Positions 43,181 through 52,600 are shown, counted from the first letter of the stretch. The stretch is DNA of 64,000 nt from an uncultured bacterium (GCA_945920215.1 CAMEJM010000006.1:1-64000); one strand, 5' to 3'. The notes: generated from the letters alone by a model not told the origin. Translations and numbers: made by a program.

Positions 43181-44353
43181 TCAGGAGCGCAGAATTTCCG
43201 CTGCATGGCTTTTTCCCGCGCCGTGATACGGAATCTGTAAAAGCGCCGCGGCGGTGGCGGCGATATCCGAAAAGCCGCGGAGGGTCCCGAGATTTTCCGC
43301 GCGCACGCGCTTGCCCCATATCAGCCACGGCACATACTCGCGGGTATGGTCGGTGGTCTTGGTGAAGCGGGGGTCGCAGCCGTGGTCGGCGGTCAGCATC
43401 AGAACGTCGTCCTCTCCCAGTTTTTCAAGAAAGCCCGGCAGCCATGCGTCGAACCTTGAGAGCGCGGCGGCGTACCCCGCGGGGTCGCGGCGATGCCCGT
43501 ACAGCATATCAAAGTCCACCAGATTGGTAAAGCACAGCCCGGTGAAATCCTTTTCCGCCATTGCAGCCGTCAGCGCCATTCCCTCATCGTTGGAATGGGA
43601 AAGATGCGCTTCCGTGATCCCGCGCCCCGCAAATATATCGAAAATTTTTCCGACGGAAACAACCTCTTTGCCGGCGGAGGAAACGTCGTCCAGCAAGGTC
43701 GGCGCAGGCGGCGCGAGGGAAAAATCCCGGCGGTTGGCGGTGCGGGTGAAACGCTCCGCGCTGTCCCCGATAAAGGGGCGGGCAATCACGCGTCCGACGG
43801 CGTGCTCCCCCGTCAGCAGTCCACGGGCAATCCGACAGTATTCATAGAGGGTTTCCGGCGGGACAACGGCTTCATGCGCCGCAATCTGAAACACGCTGTC
43901 GGCGGAGGTATAGACGATCAGCGCCCCGGTGCGAAGATGCTCTTCTCCGTAGTCGTGAATCACCTGCGTGCCGGAATAGGGTTTGTTGCACAGTACCCCG
44001 CGCCCGACGGCGCGTGAAAACGTGGCGATCAGCTCCTCCGGAAAGCCGTCAGGATATGTGGGCAGAGGCTTCGGGGAGATAACCCCCGCAATCTCCCAAT
44101 GCCCCACGGTGGTATCTTTCCCGCGGGAAACCTCGGCGAGTCTCGCATAAGCCGCTTCGGGCGCGACTGCTTTTTCAAGGGCGGACACGCCGTCAATGTT
44201 GCCGAGCCCCGCCTGTATCAGACGCGGGATTCGCAGATTCCCCGCCGCGGCGCAGGAGCGCAGGGTGTTCGCCCCGACGTCTCCGAACGCGGCGGCGTCG
44301 TCAGCCTCTCCTATCCCGAAGCTGTCCAGCACAATCAAAAACACACGTTTCAT
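43181..44353 (-). CDS. deoB: Phosphopentomutase
   Basis: 390 residues. Interconverts (deoxy)ribose 1- and 5-phosphates in nucleoside salvage. Two-metal alkaline-phosphatase fold: DSFGIGEADDA, GKDTTVGHWEIAG (phospho-acceptor Thr), HSNDEGM, LVDFDMLYGHRRD, TADHGCDP and TTDHTREYVPW. Start at 44353 follows ACAGGAGG; the ten extra upstream residues lack a site. Confidence 0.96.
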   Translation of the reverse strand: MKRVFLIVLDSFGIGEADDAAAFGDVGANTLRSCAAAGNLRIPRLIQAGLGNIDGVSALEKAVAPEAAYARLAEVSRGKDTTVGHWEIAGVISPKPLPTYPDGFPEELIATFSRAVGRGVLCNKPYSGTQVIHDYGEEHLRTGALIVYTSADSVFQIAAHEAVVPPETLYEYCRIARGLLTGEHAVGRVIARPFIGDSAERFTRTANRRDFSLAPPAPTLLDDVSSAGKEVVSVGKIFDIFAGRGITEAHLSHSNDEGMALTAAMAEKDFTGLCFTNLVDFDMLYGHRRDPAGYAAALSRFDAWLPGFLEKLGEDDVLMLTADHGCDPRFTKTTDHTREYVPWLIWGKRVRAENLGTLRGFSDIAATAAALLQIPYHGAGKSHAAEILRS

Positions 44354-44549
44354 GTTGTCTTTCCTCCTGTTCTCCGTTCCCACCCCTCACCCGTCCGACA
44401 GATTGCGGTGCGGTACGGGCGAGCTGTTCTGTATCCATTTTAACACATTTCCTTTGATTTTGAAACAGCGGAAACATGATTTTCCGTTTCTTTCTTTTGC
44501 ATAAAAGGCGCAGAAAAGGAAATACTGGAAATTCAGAAAGGATACTGCC

Positions 44550-46055
44550 ATGGAAAGTATTTGGAAATCCGGGGTTCCCCCATTCCCCTACACGCAAAAC
44601 ACGCCCCTGCCCCGCCGCGCGGAGGTCGCCGTTGTGGGCGGCGGCATGAGCGGAATTCTGACCGCACTCTTTCTGAAAGAGCGCGGCATTGACTGCATTG
44701 TACTGGAGGCAGGCGAAGTGGGCGGCGGGCAAAGCGGCAACACCACCGCAAAAATCACCTGCCAGCACGGGCTGCGCTACGCCGCGCTGGAGAAGAAAAA
44801 GGGCGCCTCCGCCGCCCGTGTCTGGGCAGAGTGCTGTCTCGGCGCCATCGACGCCTACGAAGCGCTGGCGGAAAAATACCGTATCGCCTGCGACTTCGAA
44901 CGCCTGCCCGCCATGCTCTATACCCGCAGGCAGGAGGAAAAACTGGAGGAAGAAGCGGCGGCGGCGCGTCGCTGCGGTATCCGCGCGGAGTTGAGGCGCA
45001 GAACCGAGCTGCCCTTTGACATTCTGCTGGCGCTCTCCTATCCCGCGCAGGCGCAGTTTCACCCCCTGCGCTTTCTGTGGGGGATTGCAAAGCAGGTAAA
45101 GGTCTGGGCAGGGTGCCGCGTATGCGAGGTCAAAGGGCATACCTTGACCACGGAGGACGGGGAAGAGGTGGAAGCGCAGAAAATCGTATGGGCGAGCCAC
45201 TACCCGCCGGAGAATTTTCCGGGGCTGTATTTCTCGCGCCTGCACCAAAGCCGTTCCTACGCGATCGCCCTTTCCGGCGCGCAAACGCTCGGCGCTATGT
45301 ATTACGGCATTGACGAGGGCGCCCTCTCCCTGCGCTCCTACCGGGACAGTCTCATCCTTGTCGGCGGCGCCCACCGCACCGGGATCGACCACGCGCCGCC
45401 GTTCGCGGCGCTGCGCGACGCCGCGAAAAAGTATTATCCGGGCGCCCGCGTCACGGCAGAGTGGTCGGCGCAGGACGTCATGTCGGGGGACGGGCTTCCG
45501 CTCGCGGGTACCTTCTCTTCCCTGACCCCCGACCGTTATCTTGCCACCGGGTACAGCAAGTGGGGGATGACCGGCGCCATGCTGGCGGCGCAGATCATTG
45601 CATCGGACATCTGCGGAGAGCGGCACCCCGCCGCCCCCATTTGTTCCCCCGCCCGGTTCGGTCTTTCCGAGCTGCGCGCCACAGCGCAGGAAAGCGCCCA
45701 CGCAGTGCGCGGGCTTGGGCGCCGCCTGCTCCACATTCCCGCAGAAACGGCGGAGGAACTGTCCCCCGGCATGGCGGGCGTGGTTTTCTACAAGGGAGAA
45801 AAACGCGGCGCCTACCGTGACGAGGCGGGCAACCTCCACACCCTGCGCCCCTATTGCACCCATCTCGGGTGCGAACTGAACTGGAATCCGGACACGCTGA
45901 CCTGGGACTGCCCCTGTCACGGTTCCCGCTTTTCGCCCGACGGCGTGCCGCTGGACACCCCGGCGACCTCTCATCTCTCAACGTGCTGCCTGCACACGGG
46001 GCGCAACGCGGCGCAAGCGCCGAACGAACCCTCACGAAAGGATGAGCAACCATGA
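44550..46055 (+). CDS. FAD-dependent oxidoreductase with C-terminal Rieske [2Fe-2S] domain
   Basis: 501 residues. DAO-type FAD fold with the dinucleotide motif VVGGGMSG (about 28-35), then LEAGEVGGGQSGNTTAKI. C-terminal Rieske domain with ligands Cys436 and His438 (CTHLGC) and Cys454 and His457 (CPCHGS), plus Cys441/Cys456 able to form the usual disulfide. Same architecture as Bacillus YhfW. Electron donor and acceptor unknown. No Tat or Sec signal, so cytoplasmic. Its stop overlaps the next start in ATGA. Confidence 0.92.
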   Translation: MESIWKSGVPPFPYTQNTPLPRRAEVAVVGGGMSGILTALFLKERGIDCIVLEAGEVGGGQSGNTTAKITCQHGLRYAALEKKKGASAARVWAECCLGAIDAYEALAEKYRIACDFERLPAMLYTRRQEEKLEEEAAAARRCGIRAELRRRTELPFDILLALSYPAQAQFHPLRFLWGIAKQVKVWAGCRVCEVKGHTLTTEDGEEVEAQKIVWASHYPPENFPGLYFSRLHQSRSYAIALSGAQTLGAMYYGIDEGALSLRSYRDSLILVGGAHRTGIDHAPPFAALRDAAKKYYPGARVTAEWSAQDVMSGDGLPLAGTFSSLTPDRYLATGYSKWGMTGAMLAAQIIASDICGERHPAAPICSPARFGLSELRATAQESAHAVRGLGRRLLHIPAETAEELSPGMAGVVFYKGEKRGAYRDEAGNLHTLRPYCTHLGCELNWNPDTLTWDCPCHGSRFSPDGVPLDTPATSHLSTCCLHTGRNAAQAPNEPSRKDEQP

Positions 46056-47236
46056 AACGAACGATACTGTCGGCAGCGCTGTGTGCTGTCCTCCTGAGTC
46101 TTCTCTGTGTCGGCGCCGCCGGCGCCAAGCTCTCTCCCGCGATGGATCACCTTGCCGCACAGGCAGAGCTGGTGAAAAGCGGCGAGACAGGAGAAGAGCT
46201 ATACTTCTGCGACGCGGACTTCCGCCAGGCATTGGGGGTGACCTCTTATCCCTCGGTGACAGTGGTGAGTCTGCCGGACCCATCCCTCGGCATTCTGAAG
46301 CTGGGCGGCGTGCGTGTCAGCGCGGGGCAAACCATTCCGCGCGCGGAGATCTCCCGTCTGTCTTTTTCACCCGCGACCCCGCTTGTGACAGACGCCTCGT
46401 TTACCTTTCAGGCGGGGAACCTCTGCGGCGCGGCAGACCTGACCTGCACGCTGAAATTCACCGAAAAGAAAAACAGCGCCCCGACCTGTGTGGGCGGTGC
46501 GGAAGCCTGCTTCTCGGTGCATACCCGAAAGAACATCACGGTGTTCGGCACCCTCTCGGGCTATGACCCGGACGGAGACGAGCTGACCTATCTTGTGATC
46601 ACTTACCCGAAGCGCGGTGCGCTGACCGTCACCGAGCCGCGCAGCGGCGAATTCCGTTATACCCCCCGCGCGGGTTTTACGGGAGAGGATCAATTCACTT
46701 ATGTAGTGCGGGACAGTTACGGCAGTTATTCTCCCATTGCCACCGTGCGTATCCGTGTGGAAAAAGGGGTGGCTGACCTTGATTTTGACGACGTTTCCCC
46801 CTCTCTTGCCGAGGACGCGGCGCGTTATCTCGTAGTCCGTGGCATTCTCTCATGCAGTCAAAGCGAAAACGGCGCCGTTTTCTCCCCGGAGCAGGGCATG
46901 ACGCGCGCGGAATTTGTCTGTGCCGCCATGAAAGCGACCGGGCATTTCTTCTGTGACGGTACCGAAACCATTTTCGACGACAACGGCGACATTCCCCTCC
47001 TCGCGCGCGGCTATGTGGCAGCGGCGCAAAAAGCGGGGTATCTTGATGGGGAATGGGTGGACGGCGGGCTCTGCTTCCGCCCGCTGGACAAAATCACGGC
47101 AGGGGAAGCCGCCGGTATCCTCTCCCGGATGCTGCCCGAAAGTGCCGCCGCGGCAATCGCCACCGACACGGGCTCCTCGGAGCTGACGCGCGCGCAAGCC
47201 GCCGTCATGCTTTACACCGCCGCGGTCGCTCCCTGA
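46052..47236 (+). CDS. Secreted protein with cadherin-like and SLH-like domains
   Basis: 394 residues. Signal peptide 1-25 (LLCVGAAGAK). Residues about 25-140 unknown. About 160-245 form a cadherin/Ig-like repeat (SGYDPDGDELTYLVITYPKR, ending DSYGSYSPIATVRI). The rest has one clear S-layer homology unit (FDDVSPSLAEDAARYLVVRG then MTRAEFVCAAMKA) and a second weaker one (LARGYVAAAQKAGYLDGEW). Likely bound to the cell wall by SLH contacts. Coupled to the Rieske oxidoreductase by ATGA. Confidence 0.82.
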   Translation: MKRTILSAALCAVLLSLLCVGAAGAKLSPAMDHLAAQAELVKSGETGEELYFCDADFRQALGVTSYPSVTVVSLPDPSLGILKLGGVRVSAGQTIPRAEISRLSFSPATPLVTDASFTFQAGNLCGAADLTCTLKFTEKKNSAPTCVGGAEACFSVHTRKNITVFGTLSGYDPDGDELTYLVITYPKRGALTVTEPRSGEFRYTPRAGFTGEDQFTYVVRDSYGSYSPIATVRIRVEKGVADLDFDDVSPSLAEDAARYLVVRGILSCSQSENGAVFSPEQGMTRAEFVCAAMKATGHFFCDGTETIFDDNGDIPLLARGYVAAAQKAGYLDGEWVDGGLCFRPLDKITAGEAAGILSRMLPESAAAAIATDTGSSELTRAQAAVMLYTAAVAP

Positions 47237-47241
47237 CCCAT

Positions 47242-47484
47242 TCACTCGCCTGTTCCGACGCCGCCATTTTCCAAAAGCACCCGTGCGGCGGCGGTGTGGT
47301 CGAGGGCAATTACCCCTCCGCCGACCAGATACGCGCGCGGATCTCCCGTCGGATGTGCGAACAGGCACCGCACCTCCGCCCCCGCAAGAAAGCCCAAGTC
47401 CCGCAGGCGCTGCGCCCCTCCGTCCGCCCCCGCTACTTCGCGCACGCGGGCGCTTTGCCCCACCGCAAGCACACTCAGATTCAT
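47242..47484 (-). CDS. FeoA-family SH3-like protein
   Basis: 80 residues. Core MNLSVLAVGQSARVREV, RLRDLGFLAGAEVRC, ending with the IALDHTAAARVLL stretch: a complete FeoA fold. Start at 47484 after GGAGGGGGGA; upstream Met codons give an unrelated tail. FeoA normally supports FeoB ferrous-iron import, but no feoB is present here, so it may be an orphan regulator. Confidence 0.82.
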   Translation of the reverse strand: MNLSVLAVGQSARVREVAGADGGAQRLRDLGFLAGAEVRCLFAHPTGDPRAYLVGGGVIALDHTAAARVLLENGGVGTGE

Positions 47485-47599
47485 TTGTTGTCCCCCCTCC
47501 GCACCCGGAAGTCTTTGCTCCGGCGGCGCGTCCCCTCTCTTTGGGAGCGCGGAACGTGCGCCGCTCATGCTTTTTCCGTTTTTTAATAACAGCGTATGC

Positions 47600-47627
47600 A
47601 AAAGAGGCAGCTGCAGCTGCCTCTTTT
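47600..47627. terminator. Terminator of upp-rluA
   Basis: A self-complementary 28-base sequence AAAAGAGGCAGC-TGCA-GCTGCCTCTTTT, symmetric and thus bidirectional in form. It follows the pseudouridine synthase gene by 53 bases. Confidence 0.75.
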
Positions 47628-47679
47628 CTGTTTTTTCTCTTTTGCCCGCGTTCGGTTTTCCGGCTTCGGTCTATAGGGC

Positions 47680-48672
47680 TCATTGACCTGCCGATTCTTC
47701 CGGGAAAAGCTCTTTCACAAAATAAATCTGTTCGCGCGGAACAGAAAATTCCCTGCCGGAAAGATAATCCAAAGCGGTCGGCTCTCCCTCAAACGCGAAG
47801 CGCAGACGGTAGGAGCAAAGCGCCTGATAGGAATACCCCCGCGCGCGGTCGGCGCGGTTGACGCCGTACTTGCCGTCCCCGAGCAACGGATGTCCGATAT
47901 GCGCTAAGTGGGCGCGTATCTGATGGGTGCGCCCCGTCAGCAGCTCCACTTCAAGAAGCGCCAGATCCCCGCGCGCCCGCAGGACGCGGTAGCGGGTCAC
48001 AATCTTCTTGGCATTTTCCGCGTGCGCGGGCGGTTTGTCATAAATGCGTACCTTGCGTTCTCCCTCATTGCGTTCCAGATACGCCGTCAGGGTTGCCTCG
48101 CGCGGCGCGGGGATTCCGTGCGTGACGCACAGATAATACTTTTGGATCTGCCGCAAGCGGATCTTTTCGTCCATGACCCGCAGCGCTTCCGCGTTTTTGG
48201 CGGCAATGACGATACCCGTCGTATTGCGGTCTATCCGATTGCAGAGCGCGGGCGCAAAGGCCTGTTCGCGCGCCGGGTCGTACTCTCCCTTCTGAAACAG
48301 ATACGCCTGCACCTGTCCGATCAGGGTCTCTCCGTCCCCCTCCTCGCCCTCGTGTACCGAAACGCCCGGGCGCTTATTGAGAAGCAGAATGTTCTCATCT
48401 TCATACAGCACGTCCAGAGAGGGACGGACCGAGGCAAGGGTGTGCGCGGTGCGCCCCGCGCCGTCCCCGAAGAACTCCTCCGCCAAAAAAAGCTGTAAAG
48501 AATCCCCCTCCGTGAGGATTTGGGAGGGGGTCGCGCGTTTGCGGTTGACTTTAATCTTTTTGAGGCGAATGGATTTATAGAGCAGGGACTGCGGCAGGTT
48601 CTTCAATGCTTTGGAAAGGAATTTATCCAGCCGCTGTCCCGCGTCGTTGACTCCGATACGCAGCTCCCGCAT
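47680..48672 (-). CDS. RluA-family pseudouridine synthase
   Basis: 330 residues. S4 RNA-binding domain at residues 1-70 (RLDKFLSKALKN, IRLKKIKVNRKRA), then the synthase domain. Catalytic Asp in NRIDRNTTG near 146, where most RluA enzymes have HRLD; the Asp itself is retained. Later motifs LLTGRTHQIRAHLAHIGHPL and GDGKYG are intact. Modifies 23S rRNA, exact uridines unknown (RluC/RluD type). Starts on the last base of the upp stop codon. Confidence 0.92.
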   Translation of the reverse strand: MRELRIGVNDAGQRLDKFLSKALKNLPQSLLYKSIRLKKIKVNRKRATPSQILTEGDSLQLFLAEEFFGDGAGRTAHTLASVRPSLDVLYEDENILLLNKRPGVSVHEGEEGDGETLIGQVQAYLFQKGEYDPAREQAFAPALCNRIDRNTTGIVIAAKNAEALRVMDEKIRLRQIQKYYLCVTHGIPAPREATLTAYLERNEGERKVRIYDKPPAHAENAKKIVTRYRVLRARGDLALLEVELLTGRTHQIRAHLAHIGHPLLGDGKYGVNRADRARGYSYQALCSYRLRFAFEGEPTALDYLSGREFSVPREQIYFVKELFPEESAGQ

Positions 48673-49301
48673 TATTTTGTGCCGAAGATACGGTCGCCGG
48701 CGTCACCCAGACCGGGGACAATATAGGCGTGCTCGTTCAGGCGTTCATCCAGGGCGGCGGAGTAAATATCCACGTCGGGATGCTCCTTCTGGAGGCGCGC
48801 CACGCCCTCGGGTGCGGCAACCAGACACATCATCGTAATGTGGGAGCAGCCGGTCTGCTTGATTCTGGTGATCGCGTCCGCGGCGGAACCGCCGGTTGCC
48901 AGCATGGGGTCCACCAGAATGACCCAGCGGTTTTCAATGTCGGGCGGCATCTTGAAGTAATAGTCATGCGGCTCGTGCGTGTCCGGGTCGCGGTACATAC
49001 CGATGTGACCGATCCGCGCCACGGGCACCAGACTCATCAGACCGTCCACCATGCCCAGTCCTGCGCGCAGGATCGGCACGATGGCGAGCTTTTTGCCCGC
49101 GATTTTCTTCAGGGTGGCATGGCAGATAGGCGTTTCCACCTCGACGTCCTCAAGCGGCAGGTCGCGGGTGATCTCATAGCCCATCAGCATCGCAATTTCA
49201 TTGAGAAGCTCACGAAAATCCTTGGAAGAGGTGTTTTTGTCGCGCATAATGGTCAGTTTGTGCTGAATCAGGGGATGATCGACAAGATGAAATGTACTCA
49301 T
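48672..49301 (-). CDS. upp: Uracil phosphoribosyltransferase
   Basis: 209 residues. Salvages uracil with PRPP to UMP. N-terminal [34 protein letters not shown] [17 protein letters not shown] loop [14 protein letters not shown] near 128-141, and C-terminal [12 protein letters not shown]. Preceded by AAAGGAAG. Confidence 0.97.
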   Translation of the reverse strand: MSTFHLVDHPLIQHKLTIMRDKNTSSKDFRELLNEIAMLMGYEITRDLPLEDVEVETPICHATLKKIAGKKLAIVPILRAGLGMVDGLMSLVPVARIGHIGMYRDPDTHEPHDYYFKMPPDIENRWVILVDPMLATGGSAADAITRIKQTGCSHITMMCLVAAPEGVARLQKEHPDVDIYSAALDERLNEHAYIVPGLGDAGDRIFGTK

Positions 49302-49316
49302 TGTTTCTTCCTTTCT

Positions 49317-49382
49317 TTACTCAATCCTTGATTTTGGCATGAAAAAACGCGCATCAAAAGGTCTGTTCTTTTTTCTGCGCAT
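49317..49382 (-). other. Possible 21-codon leader reading frame before upp
   Basis: Between the upp promoter and the upp start lies ATG CGC AGA...GAG TAA (21 codons, very basic), with AAGGAG only two bases before the ATG. Its middle overlaps a weak GCGCA/TGCGC stem followed by six Ts (49342-49380), which could act as an attenuator. Both features are weak and may be chance. Confidence 0.25.
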
Positions 49383-49407
49383 TTCTCCTTTATTTATCGC
49401 AATTACT

Positions 49408-49436
49408 ATTATACAATTTTTCCTGCCGGATTGCAA
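49408..49436 (-). promoter_or_regulatory. Promoter of upp-rluA
   Basis: Minus strand TTGCAA (49431-49436), 17-base spacer, perfect TATAAT (49408-49413), leaving a leader of about 100 bases before upp. Confidence 0.75.
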
Positions 49437-49484
49437 GACAAAGAAGCGAGAAATTGCAATCTTCGTCAGAGGCGAGAGGCACAC

Positions 49485-50090
49485 TCACTTGGCGAACACG
49501 GAAAACGCCGCCACGACTCCGTAAGACGCAAGCGTCATAATGACCCCCGCGCAAAGCACGCCGAGGAAGATGGTCGGCAGGGCGTAACGCTTCGGAAGCC
49601 CACAAAGTGAAGCGACCAGCGCGCCCGTCCACGCGCCCGTCCCGGGAAGCGGCACCGCCACGAAAGCAAACAGACCGAGACATACCCCGAACGTGACCTT
49701 GATCATCTTCTTTTCCTGCTTCACCTGTCCGTCGTTGCGGACGAGAGCAGCGCTCTCCGTAGGGAGCGTATCCGTCTCAGGGGGCAGGCTCGCAATTTCC
49801 GAAGCCGGAGTTCCCTCTCTGCTTTTGGCTTGCAGTTTAGCCACCCCGCGCATTCCCTTCCGCTCAATGAAGTCGCACAGACGCGGAAAAATCCGATGCC
49901 GCTTCATAAACCCCAGCACCGCCGGGACAAACAACAGAATGAAGGGGACGGGGAGCATATTCCCCGCTACCGCGGCAAGAAAGTTCCAGTAAAACGGCAG
50001 TCCGCTCGCCGCCCCGACGGGGATGGCGCCGCGCAGCTCCACCACCGGCACGATGGAGATAAGAAAGACCCATAGGATTTTTTTGAACAT
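49485..50090 (-). CDS. Small multidrug export-family membrane protein
   Basis: 201 residues with four or five hydrophobic segments. N-terminal MFKKILWVFLISIVPVVELR and GAIPVGAASGLPF, LPVPFILLF, and the C-terminal VPLPGTGAWTGALVASL match the Sm_multidrug_ex family (PF06695, by recall). An acidic 40-residue hydrophilic loop sits in the middle (SREGTPASEIASLPPETDTL). Transport activity is not established for the family. Start at 50090 follows AAAGGAG. Four bases after the epimerase stop. Confidence 0.82.
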   Translation of the reverse strand: MFKKILWVFLISIVPVVELRGAIPVGAASGLPFYWNFLAAVAGNMLPVPFILLFVPAVLGFMKRHRIFPRLCDFIERKGMRGVAKLQAKSREGTPASEIASLPPETDTLPTESAALVRNDGQVKQEKKMIKVTFGVCLGLFAFVAVPLPGTGAWTGALVASLCGLPKRYALPTIFLGVLCAGVIMTLASYGVVAAFSVFAK

Positions 50091-50094
50091 ACGT

Positions 50095-50982
50095 TTACTC
50101 CTTTTTATCGGCATCGCGCCCCGTCTGCTCCCAAAGAGCGACCAGGCGGCGTGCGGCGTCGGCAAGTTCCCGCACGCGCCGCGCGGGGTCGTCGCCTTGA
50201 TAAGAACTCAGATACCGATCTGCCTCCAGCGTGAAATCCCCTTGATAATCCACGTCGTGCAGCGCCCGCATGATCGCGGTGAAATCGATCTGCATGGAAA
50301 AGGGAATCTGATGGGAATCGTGCCAACGGTCATTGTCGTGCATATGAAGCGCCTGCAAATGAGGTCCCAGCGCGCGGATCATCTCAGGCGCGGAGGTTCC
50401 AAGTCCGCGCATTTCGGCGTGCCCGAGGTCGAGGCAGGCGACGAAAAACGGGTCGTTCACCGCCCGCAGGTGCGCGAGGAAATCATCAGGATCGCAACAA
50501 GCCGCAAATGACGCGGTATCGGCAGCGCTGTCCCAGCACCACATATTTTCGCAGGCGATTTTCACCCCGCATTCCCGGGCAAACGGCAAAAGCTCCAGAT
50601 ACATCTCCGCGTTTCTTTCGGCGGACAAATTGTTGTTCGGGTGAATCACGCAGCAGCTGCCGCCGGCGACCGCGGTACATTCAATCGCCCGCTTCAGCAT
50701 ATCGCGCACGGCGGGGCAGGCGACCGGGAACGGCGCGTGCGACTGGTTGCAGGTAATGCCGCATTCCTGTGCCACGTGGCGGATATGCTTTGCAAACTTC
50801 AGGTAAGCGGGTCCGTGCAAAGGGTGTCCGTTCTCGATCACGTCACGCACCGTATAATTATATTCTGCCATTTTGAGCATGGAAAAATCGTAGCAATCAA
50901 AGCCTGCGGCGGCGACCAGCCGCACTGCCTGCTCCTCGCCCGTATACTTGGCGATAGAACCGATTTCGGTTGAAATGCGCAT
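50095..50982 (-). CDS. Sugar phosphate isomerase/epimerase (xylose isomerase-like TIM barrel)
   Basis: 295 residues. AP endonuclease 2 fold: SQAHAPF-type NQSHAPFPVA, the metal-ligand Glu in VKIACENMW, CLDLGHAEM, LHMHDNDRWHDSHQIPFSM and FTLEAD. All four expected metal ligands (Glu, Asp, His, Glu) can be seen. Probably a cytoplasmic keto-sugar epimerase or inosose dehydratase-type enzyme; substrate unknown. Confidence 0.88.
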   Translation of the reverse strand: MRISTEIGSIAKYTGEEQAVRLVAAAGFDCYDFSMLKMAEYNYTVRDVIENGHPLHGPAYLKFAKHIRHVAQECGITCNQSHAPFPVACPAVRDMLKRAIECTAVAGGSCCVIHPNNNLSAERNAEMYLELLPFARECGVKIACENMWCWDSAADTASFAACCDPDDFLAHLRAVNDPFFVACLDLGHAEMRGLGTSAPEMIRALGPHLQALHMHDNDRWHDSHQIPFSMQIDFTAIMRALHDVDYQGDFTLEADRYLSSYQGDDPARRVRELADAARRLVALWEQTGRDADKKE

Positions 50983-51049
50983 CTTTCATTCTCTTTTCTT
51001 TCAATCAATCGTCAAATCGTCCGTGCCGCGCGAAACGGCATGACGCCCG

Positions 51050-52459
51050 TCAGGCATTGCCGGTTATGCAGTCGCTTGCTGCCTGCGGTACGAAATAAGT
51101 GACTGCCTCGACGTGCCCTGTCCGCGGAAACAAATCAAAGGGGGTCACCTCGCCCATACGGTAGCCGTGGGAAAGGAGAATGCGCGCGTCACGCGCGAGC
51201 GTCTCCGGATTGCAGGAAATATAGACGATCCGTTTCACGGCGTGCGCGGCGAGAGAAGCCAGCAGCTCCGGCGTGCTGCCCTTGCGGGGCGGGTCGAGTA
51301 TCACGACGTCCGGAGACAACTTCATATCCGCGACCGCCGCGTCAAGGAGGCGCCCGGGATCACCGGCGTCACCGCAATAGAAGCGCGCGTTTTCAATGCC
51401 GTTGTCGGCGGCGTTCTGACGGGCGCATTCGACGGCGCTCGGTTCGATCTCCACGCCGACGACCTCGCGTGCGGCGCGCGCCATGGAAAGCCCGATGGAA
51501 CCGCAGCCGCAATACAGATCGAGCACCTGCTCCCGCCCGGTCAGGCACGCCAGTTCCTTTGCCTTGGCATACAGCAGCTCGGCGGCGGCGTGATTGACCT
51601 GATAGAAAGCGGACGGAGCAATGCGCAGGCGCACGCCCGCAAGCACGTCCGTCAGGTAGGCTCTGCCCCAAAGCGTGCGGTATGTTTCTCCGCAAATCAC
51701 ATTGGTGTCCTCGGTATTGGTGTTCAGAAGAATCCCGATGATCGCGGGGTGCGCGTTGCGAAGCGTTTCAATCAGCTCGCTCTCGCAGGGCAGCTCCTCT
51801 CCGTTGACCACCAGCGTCACCAGGATCTCCCCGCTTTCCCAAGCCTGCCGCAGATAGATATGTCGGAGCAGACCGGTATGCGTTTCTTCGTCATATGCCG
51901 GGATCCGCCGCTTTTCGAAAAAAGCGCGCAGGGTTTGTACCACGGCGGCAAACGACTCCGGCTGTAAAGGGCACTCTGCCGCCTCCGCGACGCGGTGGGT
52001 CTTGGCGCCGTAGAAGCCGATACGATACCCACCGTCGGGGGCGGCGGCAACAGGATACTGCGCCTTATTCCGGTAATGGCAGGTCAGGGCTTTGCCGTCC
52101 GGGGTCTGCGGCGTCCGCACTTCTCCTACCGTGGCTTCCACGCCGGCGCGGCGGAACGCGGCGCGCACGATGTCGCGCTTGACCTCCCGCTCATGCGCAT
52201 AGCTGATCTGCCGATAGGCGCACCCGCCGCAGCCGCGCGCGGTGCAAGCGGGTGTGATACGGTGGGGAGAGGGGGTCAATATTTCTTCGGCTTTTGCAAC
52301 CGCATACGTCTTTTTGACGGTCAGGATCCTGGCGCGTACCCGCTCTCCGTCCACGGCGCCCGAAACGAACACCGTCATACCGTCCATGTGAGCGACGCCG
52401 AAGCCGAGGTTGTTCAGATCCGTGACGTCCAGCGTCACGCTTGCGTTTTTTCCCGGCAC
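51050..52459 (-). CDS. rlmD: 23S rRNA (uracil-5)-methyltransferase, RlmD/RumA type
   Basis: 469 residues, GTG start eight bases after GGGAG. TRAM domain 5-60 (LNNLGFGVAHMDGMTVFV), iron-sulfur ligands Cys72, Cys77, Cys80 (CTARGCGGC) and a fourth Cys near 167 (AAECPLQ), SAM motif LDLYCGCGSIGLSMA near 318-332, DPPRKG near 388, and catalytic cysteine in YISCNPETLARD near 411. Could be the RlmCD-type dual-site enzyme found in Firmicutes. Confidence 0.93.
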   Translation of the reverse strand: MPGKNASVTLDVTDLNNLGFGVAHMDGMTVFVSGAVDGERVRARILTVKKTYAVAKAEEILTPSPHRITPACTARGCGGCAYRQISYAHEREVKRDIVRAAFRRAGVEATVGEVRTPQTPDGKALTCHYRNKAQYPVAAAPDGGYRIGFYGAKTHRVAEAAECPLQPESFAAVVQTLRAFFEKRRIPAYDEETHTGLLRHIYLRQAWESGEILVTLVVNGEELPCESELIETLRNAHPAIIGILLNTNTEDTNVICGETYRTLWGRAYLTDVLAGVRLRIAPSAFYQVNHAAAELLYAKAKELACLTGREQVLDLYCGCGSIGLSMARAAREVVGVEIEPSAVECARQNAADNGIENARFYCGDAGDPGRLLDAAVADMKLSPDVVILDPPRKGSTPELLASLAAHAVKRIVYISCNPETLARDARILLSHGYRMGEVTPFDLFPRTGHVEAVTYFVPQAASDCITGNA

Positions 52460-52509
52460 GGTATCACTCCCTTTTCACGCAGGCGCAATATCTGCGTATA
52501 GTAAAATAT

Positions 52510-52539
52510 ATTTTATCATGCAGAAACCCTATGTGTCAA
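52510..52539 (-). promoter_or_regulatory. Promoter of rlmD
   Basis: Minus strand perfect TTGACA (52534-52539), 18-base spacer, TAAAAT (52510-52515), 51 bases before the GTG start. Confidence 0.7.
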
Positions 52540-52570
52540 CAGCATTATTTTCCTGCTTCGACACATATCG

Positions 52571-52600
52571 TTCACATATTTGTCTTATAATAATTATAAT
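52571..52600 (+). promoter_or_regulatory. Promoter of the acyl-CoA synthetase gene
   Basis: TTCACA (52571-52576), 18-base spacer, TATAAT (52595-52600) in AT-rich DNA. Another TATAAT a few bases earlier offers an alternative -10. Confidence 0.5.

Noticed and set aside
47485..47601. 39-residue extension of the FeoA-like protein
   Set aside because: It lacks similarity to the family and the ribosome site sits just before 47484.
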